NCBI GenBank assembly: GCA_030917025.1
Contig: JAUPVN010000113.1
Location: 1-8,372 of the forward strand
From: Patescibacteria group bacterium
GTDB lineage: Bacteria > Patescibacteriota > Saccharimonadia > Saccharimonadales > CAIOMD01
DNA length: 8,372 nt
Direction of reading: 5' to 3'
The notes beneath the pieces are model-generated. The model had not been told where the DNA came from and did not search any database. It worked only from the letters and a program-made list of their open reading frames with translations. Shown here piece by piece: positions 5,380 through 8,372 of the stretch. Numbering within the stretch: the stretch's first letter is position 1; every line of letters starts with the position of its first letter. The translations under genes were made by a program, and so were the position numbers.

Positions 5380-7071
5380 ATGAAAACATTAAAATATTTA
5401 ATAGCAATAATATTCTTAGTAGCTTTTTTTGTGGCTACACCCAACATTTTGTATGCGCAAAGTGTTCTTCCGGTGTATATAACAGAGGTGCAAACGGGCG
5501 GTGTTTCTTCTGTAACGGCACAAGAAGACCCACAATTAGAATTTATAGAGCTATATAATGCAGGCAACGAGCCGGTATCATTAGCTGGTTTAGAACTACA
5601 ATTCTTAACAGAAAAACACTTAGGAGGAGAGGTTCCAACAAGACAAATTGTTACATTTACAGAATCTGATGTTATAGAACCAGGTTTATTTTATGTAGTA
5701 AGTAATGCTGGCTATATTGTAAACGCACAATATACTTATGAAAATTATTCGTCTACTGGCCAACTCACAAAAACCAGTGGTTCTGTACGGCTTTATGATT
5801 TAAATCAAAAAGCTACGGTTGATCTTTTTGGGTATGGTAGTGCTTTGCAAAATGAATCAAAATCGGCAAAAGCTCCTGCTGCTGATGTTTCGTCACAGCG
5901 GTGTATGCAAAATAGTATTATTGTAGATACCAATAACAATTCTGTTGATTTTGCAGAATATGCACAAACTACACCGTTTGGTGTACCAAACTGCGTGGCA
6001 GAAGAACCAGAAGACCCCATCCCCGATCCCCCAATCACGCCCAACGACCCGCCGTCTTCTGATGAACCTATATATCCCGAACCAGACCCAAATCAAAACG
6101 CACCGTTAAGCAGTTGCGCAGGAGTTGAGATAAGTGAGGTTTTGCCTAACCCAGCGGGTGCAGATGCCGGTAAAGAATTTATAGAATTGTATAATTCAAC
6201 TAATGCCGCGATTGATTTGAATGGTTGTTATTTACGCCTAGAAGGTAGTGATAAAGAATTCACTTTTGCAGAAAGTTTAATTGCTCCTCAGCAATATAGT
6301 ATTTTTAGTGATGTGGTTACCAACCTTACACTACCAAATAGTTCTGGAGACACAGTGTCTTTATATGATGCTAACGATACTTTACTAGCTAGTGTTGCAT
6401 ATAGTAGTGGGTTAGATGATGATGTGAGTTGGGCTAAAGTTGAGGGTAAATGGGTTGCGACATATTCTGTAACACCAAATAGTGCTAATATAGCGGTGTT
6501 GATAAAACCTTGCCCCGCAGGGCAAACAAGAAACCCCCAAACCGAACGATGTGTTACAGAAGTAACTTCTGCTTCTGTAAGCTCTATATCTTGCCCAGTT
6601 GGTCAAGAACGCAACCCAACAACAAACAGATGTAAGGCAATTGTTACAAGTTCTACAAATAGCTTAGTAGTGTGCAAACCTGGCCAAGAACGTAACCCCG
6701 AAACTAACAGGTGCAGAACCATTGCATCTTCTGTAGCATCCTTAGTTGCTTGTAAGCCAGGCCAAGAACGTAACTCAGAAACAAATCGTTGTAGAAATAT
6801 TGTTACTGTTGCAAGTGCAAAACCTTGCCCCGCAGGGCAAGAACGTAATTTAGAAACAAACAGGTGCAGAAAAATTACAAATAACGAAAATAATTTTGCA
6901 TCTACCTTGGGTGTAACCGATATCCCAACTACAAAAGGCGATATGACAGGTTTAATATTAGCTGGTTTGATTGCAGTTTCTGCAATTTTATACGGGCTTT
7001 GGGCGTGGCGTGATGATATAAGGCTTGCAACCAAGTCTTTTATGGGCCGCATACAACGTAACCCAGATTAA
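5380..7071 (+). CDS. Secreted two-lamin-tail-domain protein with Cys repeats and C-terminal membrane anchor
   Basis: The protein has 563 residues. A signal peptide (1-26, probable cleavage LYA|Q) is followed by a first lamin-tail domain (LTD, about 30-208, EFIELYNAGNEPVSL at 54-68), an acidic Pro-rich linker (about 208-247) encoded by a C-rich patch at 6001-6070, and a second LTD (about 248-370, EFIELYN at 266-272). Five repeats of pattern CxxGQxRNxxTxRC follow (378-391, 405-418, 432-445, 458-471, 483-496), joined by Ser/Thr/Val linkers, then one transmembrane helix (about 522-545) and a basic cytoplasmic tail. LTDs are immunoglobulin-like folds; bacterial ones often accompany or are fused to secreted nucleases, phosphoesterases and ComEC-type proteins, suggesting DNA or surface binding. 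It lies 48 nt after comEC with no terminator between and no clear ribosome binding site. The layout resembles a stalk holding LTDs off the membrane. LTD calls are fairly sure; the role is inferred. Confidence 0.88.
   Translation: MKTLKYLIAIIFLVAFFVATPNILYAQSVLPVYITEVQTGGVSSVTAQEDPQLEFIELYNAGNEPVSLAGLELQFLTEKHLGGEVPTRQIVTFTESDVIEPGLFYVVSNAGYIVNAQYTYENYSSTGQLTKTSGSVRLYDLNQKATVDLFGYGSALQNESKSAKAPAADVSSQRCMQNSIIVDTNNNSVDFAEYAQTTPFGVPNCVAEEPEDPIPDPPITPNDPPSSDEPIYPEPDPNQNAPLSSCAGVEISEVLPNPAGADAGKEFIELYNSTNAAIDLNGCYLRLEGSDKEFTFAESLIAPQQYSIFSDVVTNLTLPNSSGDTVSLYDANDTLLASVAYSSGLDDDVSWAKVEGKWVATYSVTPNSANIAVLIKPCPAGQTRNPQTERCVTEVTSASVSSISCPVGQERNPTTNRCKAIVTSSTNSLVVCKPGQERNPETNRCRTIASSVASLVACKPGQERNSETNRCRNIVTVASAKPCPAGQERNLETNRCRKITNNENNFASTLGVTDIPTTKGDMTGLILAGLIAVSAILYGLWAWRDDIRLATKSFMGRIQRNPD
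6504..6840 (+). repeat. Exact 22-bp direct repeat pair within the LTD gene, each with a GC-rich hairpin
   Basis: Positions 6504-6525 and 6819-6840 are identical over 22 bases and lie exactly 315 bp (105 codons) apart. Both contain the hairpin TTGCCC-CGCA-GGGCAA, extended to 7 bp in the second copy. They encode the start of Cys repeats 1 and 5. Recombination between them would remove four of the five repeats in frame. Confidence 0.8.
6511..6867 (+). repeat. Five tandem 14-residue paired-Cys repeats (coding)
   Basis: The units are at 6511-6552, 6592-6633, 6673-6714, 6751-6792 and 6826-6867, with start-to-start spacing of 81, 81, 78 and 75 bp. The protein consensus is C-x2-G-Q-x-R-N-x2-T-x-R-C, with the two Cys at positions 1 and 14 of every unit. 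Copies differ by silent and conservative changes, and linkers vary in length, so this is a protein-level repeat under selection and not a DNA satellite. Confidence 0.9.
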
Positions 7072-7094
7072 TTATAAGTTGCCCTAAGTATTAG

Positions 7095-7121
7095 CACCAT
7101 GAGAAGATATATAAGATGGTG
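7095..7121 (+). promoter_or_regulatory. Inverted repeat overlapping the ribosome binding site of the 7127 gene
   Basis: CACCAT (7095-7100) pairs with ATGGTG (7116-7121) across a 15-nt loop. The only Shine-Dalgarno-like sequence before ATG 7127 is GGTGA (7118-7122), so the stem would cover it. There is no T-run, so it is not a terminator. A translational control role is possible but the stem is short. Confidence 0.3.
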
Positions 7122-7126
7122 ATAGA

Positions 7127-7816
7127 ATGTATAAAATAAATAGTAATCAGTCTAATAAGCTTTTGGCCTTTAAGATATTTCTAGTTACCATATTTTTAAT
7201 TTTTTTAATTTTGATTATATTATGGTTTATTTTTTTTAAAAATGCAGATCAGTCTATAACTACTTTTGATAGACTTAATGGCCAGAAAGCTGCTTTAGTA
7301 CCGCCTACTAAAGATTTTACAGTAGATGAATTTAAAATAACTTTGCCAGAGGCATGGCAATTAATTGGCAAACAAAACCCTTACTATAATGAGGTATATT
7401 ATTTGTTTCAATCTACCGCAACCAATCAAGAAAACAGATGGTTACGTGTTTATGTAAATGTTTTACCAGAGCAATATGCTGTTAATAGATTATTGCCAAT
7501 AACTCCATCTGAAAATAAAATAATAGCCGGAGAAATGTCTACTGATTGCAAAAATTTTAAAGGTGCACCTAACGCGCAGAATAGTGTAAATGGAGCACAA
7601 TCTTGGGCTACAACGTGGCAGGATATAGCTTTTACATGTGATTTAAGTGGTGCAAGTAACCAAGTTGGTACTGCTAGTAAGCAAAACGGGTATGCTGCTC
7701 CGGTAATGGGTGAAAAATCTGGTACTAATAAGTATTTTTTTGTATACATTGATCAGAATGCAAAACCAGACTATTCGATTTTAATAAATGCCGTAAACTC
7801 TTTTGTAGCTTTATAA
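7127..7816 (+). CDS. Single-pass membrane protein of unknown function
   Basis: This 229-residue protein is not recognised. It has a polar N-terminus with two Lys, a strongly hydrophobic helix at about 15-37, and an outward-facing domain of about 190 residues. The domain begins with FTVDEFKITLPEAWQL (64-79), a strand-plus-LPxxW pattern common in small secreted alpha/beta domains of the PsbP/Mog1 type, then alternating strands (YYLFQS, WLRVYVNVLP, KYFFVYID) and a final helix. That pattern is suggestive only. Two cysteines (C141, C171) could form a disulfide. The gene starts 55 nt after the LTD gene with no terminator between, so it probably belongs to the same transcript, and ends 6 bp from the convergent oxidoreductase gene. 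GGTGA at 7118-7122 serves as a ribosome binding site at short spacing. A surface accessory role is inferred from location only. Confidence 0.8.
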   Translation: MYKINSNQSNKLLAFKIFLVTIFLIFLILIILWFIFFKNADQSITTFDRLNGQKAALVPPTKDFTVDEFKITLPEAWQLIGKQNPYYNEVYYLFQSTATNQENRWLRVYVNVLPEQYAVNRLLPITPSENKIIAGEMSTDCKNFKGAPNAQNSVNGAQSWATTWQDIAFTCDLSGASNQVGTASKQNGYAAPVMGEKSGTNKYFFVYIDQNAKPDYSILINAVNSFVAL

Positions 7817-7822
7817 AAAGTA

Positions 7823-8372
7823 TTATTGTTTATTATTTGCAAGTGCTTCGTCTAGTTTTTTAGATAATGCCTCTAGGCTATTAATTTCGCCATTATTTAG
7901 CTGGGTGCCGTTTATAAAAAAGCTTGGTGTGCCGCTTACGCCCGCTTGTTTACCAGCGCTAATATCTGCGTTAATTATTTTATTTGTACTATCTAGGGCT
8001 ACGTCTGCTTTAAATTTTTCTAAATCTAGACCAAGCTTTTGGGCATAACTTTCAAATATTGGTTGGGGGTTTGTGGTTGCTTGCGTGTTCCATTGTTCTT
8101 GGTTTTGGTATATAAGATCTTGCATTTCAAAAAATTTACCTTGCAAACCCGCAGCTTCTGCTGCACGATGAGCAGCACGAGTATTGGCATGTATTGTGTC
8201 TATAGGAAAATGTTTAAACGTAAATTTTACTTTATCTTTGTAGTTGTTGTAAAGTTGTTCTTCTATGGGGTGGAATTGCGCACAGGGAGGGCATTCAAAG
8301 TCTTTATAAGCTATAAACTCTACAGGACTTTGTTGGTTGCCTCGTGTGTGGTTGCTTGTTTCTGCCGTTGAT
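7823..8372 (-). CDS. DsbA-family thiol:disulfide oxidoreductase, N-terminus outside window
   Basis: The minus frame is open from the window edge (8371) to TAA 7825-7823, giving 182 residues without the N-terminus, so an export signal cannot be seen. A thioredoxin fold with a helical insertion is visible. The strand PVEFIAYKDFE leads to the active site C27-P-P-C30 (8293-8282), then FHPIEEQLYNNY and VKFTFKHFPIDTIHANTRAA, a typical DsbA-type stretch, followed by AAEAAGLQGKFFEMQDLIY, a helical insertion, and the cis-Pro loop GVSGTPSFFING. The class usually oxidises cysteines of exported proteins; the dipeptide PP inside CxxC differs from the PH of E. coli DsbA and tunes redox potential. Candidate substrates with paired Cys lie next door (nuclease, LTD protein, 7127 product). 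An internal TTG at 8146 is not the start, since the conserved active site lies upstream of it. The gene is convergent with its neighbour, 6 bp apart. Confidence 0.92.
   Translation of the reverse strand, partial: STAETSNHTRGNQQSPVEFIAYKDFECPPCAQFHPIEEQLYNNYKDKVKFTFKHFPIDTIHANTRAAHRAAEAAGLQGKFFEMQDLIYQNQEQWNTQATTNPQPIFESYAQKLGLDLEKFKADVALDSTNKIINADISAGKQAGVSGTPSFFINGTQLNNGEINSLEALSKKLDEALANNKQ

Noticed and set aside
6511..6867. Spaced repeats considered as a CRISPR array
   Set aside because: Repeat units diverge in DNA sequence, spacing is in whole codons and the frame is coding through all units.
6603..7052. 149-codon minus-strand open frame
   Set aside because: It is the mirror of the Cys-repeat coding region; its own internal repetition is inherited from the plus-strand repeats.
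7450..7749. 99-codon minus-strand open frame inside the 7127 gene
   Set aside because: It is fully within a gene with a clear membrane helix and domain pattern, and has no promoter or ribosome binding site.
7817..7822. Shared terminator between the convergent genes at 7816 and 7823
   Set aside because: The gap is 6 bp, and no inverted repeat with flanking T/A runs is visible across the junction.
8144..8146. TTG as start of the oxidoreductase
   Set aside because: It would remove the CPPC active site and the following conserved helix, which are in the same uninterrupted frame upstream.
8039..8371. Open plus-strand frame at the right edge
   Set aside because: It lies antisense to the DsbA-like gene, whose CPPC and cis-Pro motifs are unmistakable; the plus-strand translation has no domain-like pattern.

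Overview
The window comes from an AT-rich, gene-dense bacterial chromosome. Short genes, tiny intergenic gaps, mostly weak ribosome binding sites, many surface or secreted proteins (RCC1 repeats, lamin-tail domains, DUF5684) and a ComEC without its usual C-terminal domain suggest a Patescibacteria/CPR organism, probably Saccharibacteria-like. That placement is an inference from gene content. All eight visible stop codons are TAA or TAG. No frame needs TGA read as an amino acid, so the recoded Gracilibacteria/SR1 code is not indicated.

Layout. Positions 1-1191 (minus) hold the first 397 residues of a membrane-anchored RCC1-repeat surface protein with an unusually long cationic N-terminus; its C-terminus lies outside the window. 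A 198-bp divergent spacer (1192-1389) carries candidate promoters both ways. On the plus strand follow an unrecognised 118-residue protein overlapping a TyrA-type prephenate/arogenate dehydrogenase (1390-2491), then a DUF5684 membrane protein (2601-3029) with its own promoter and strong ribosome binding site, closed by a clear hairpin terminator.

Positions 3123-7816 look like one plus-strand block for the cell surface: a membrane-tethered DUF1524/HNH nuclease, ComEC (the DNA-uptake channel) overlapping it by 8 nt, a two-lamin-tail-domain protein with five short paired-cysteine repeats and a C-terminal membrane anchor, and an unrecognised single-pass protein. A convergent gene at the right edge (7823 to the end, minus) encodes a DsbA-family thiol oxidoreductase with a CPPC active site, cut at its N-terminus.

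How they may work together. The nuclease, a channel-only ComEC and the lamin-tail protein read as a DNA-capture, cutting and import module. Several of the exported proteins have paired cysteines, which a nearby disulfide oxidase could fold. The main point of interest is that ComEC lacks the C-terminal metallo-beta-lactamase-like domain while an unrelated nuclease is translationally coupled directly upstream.
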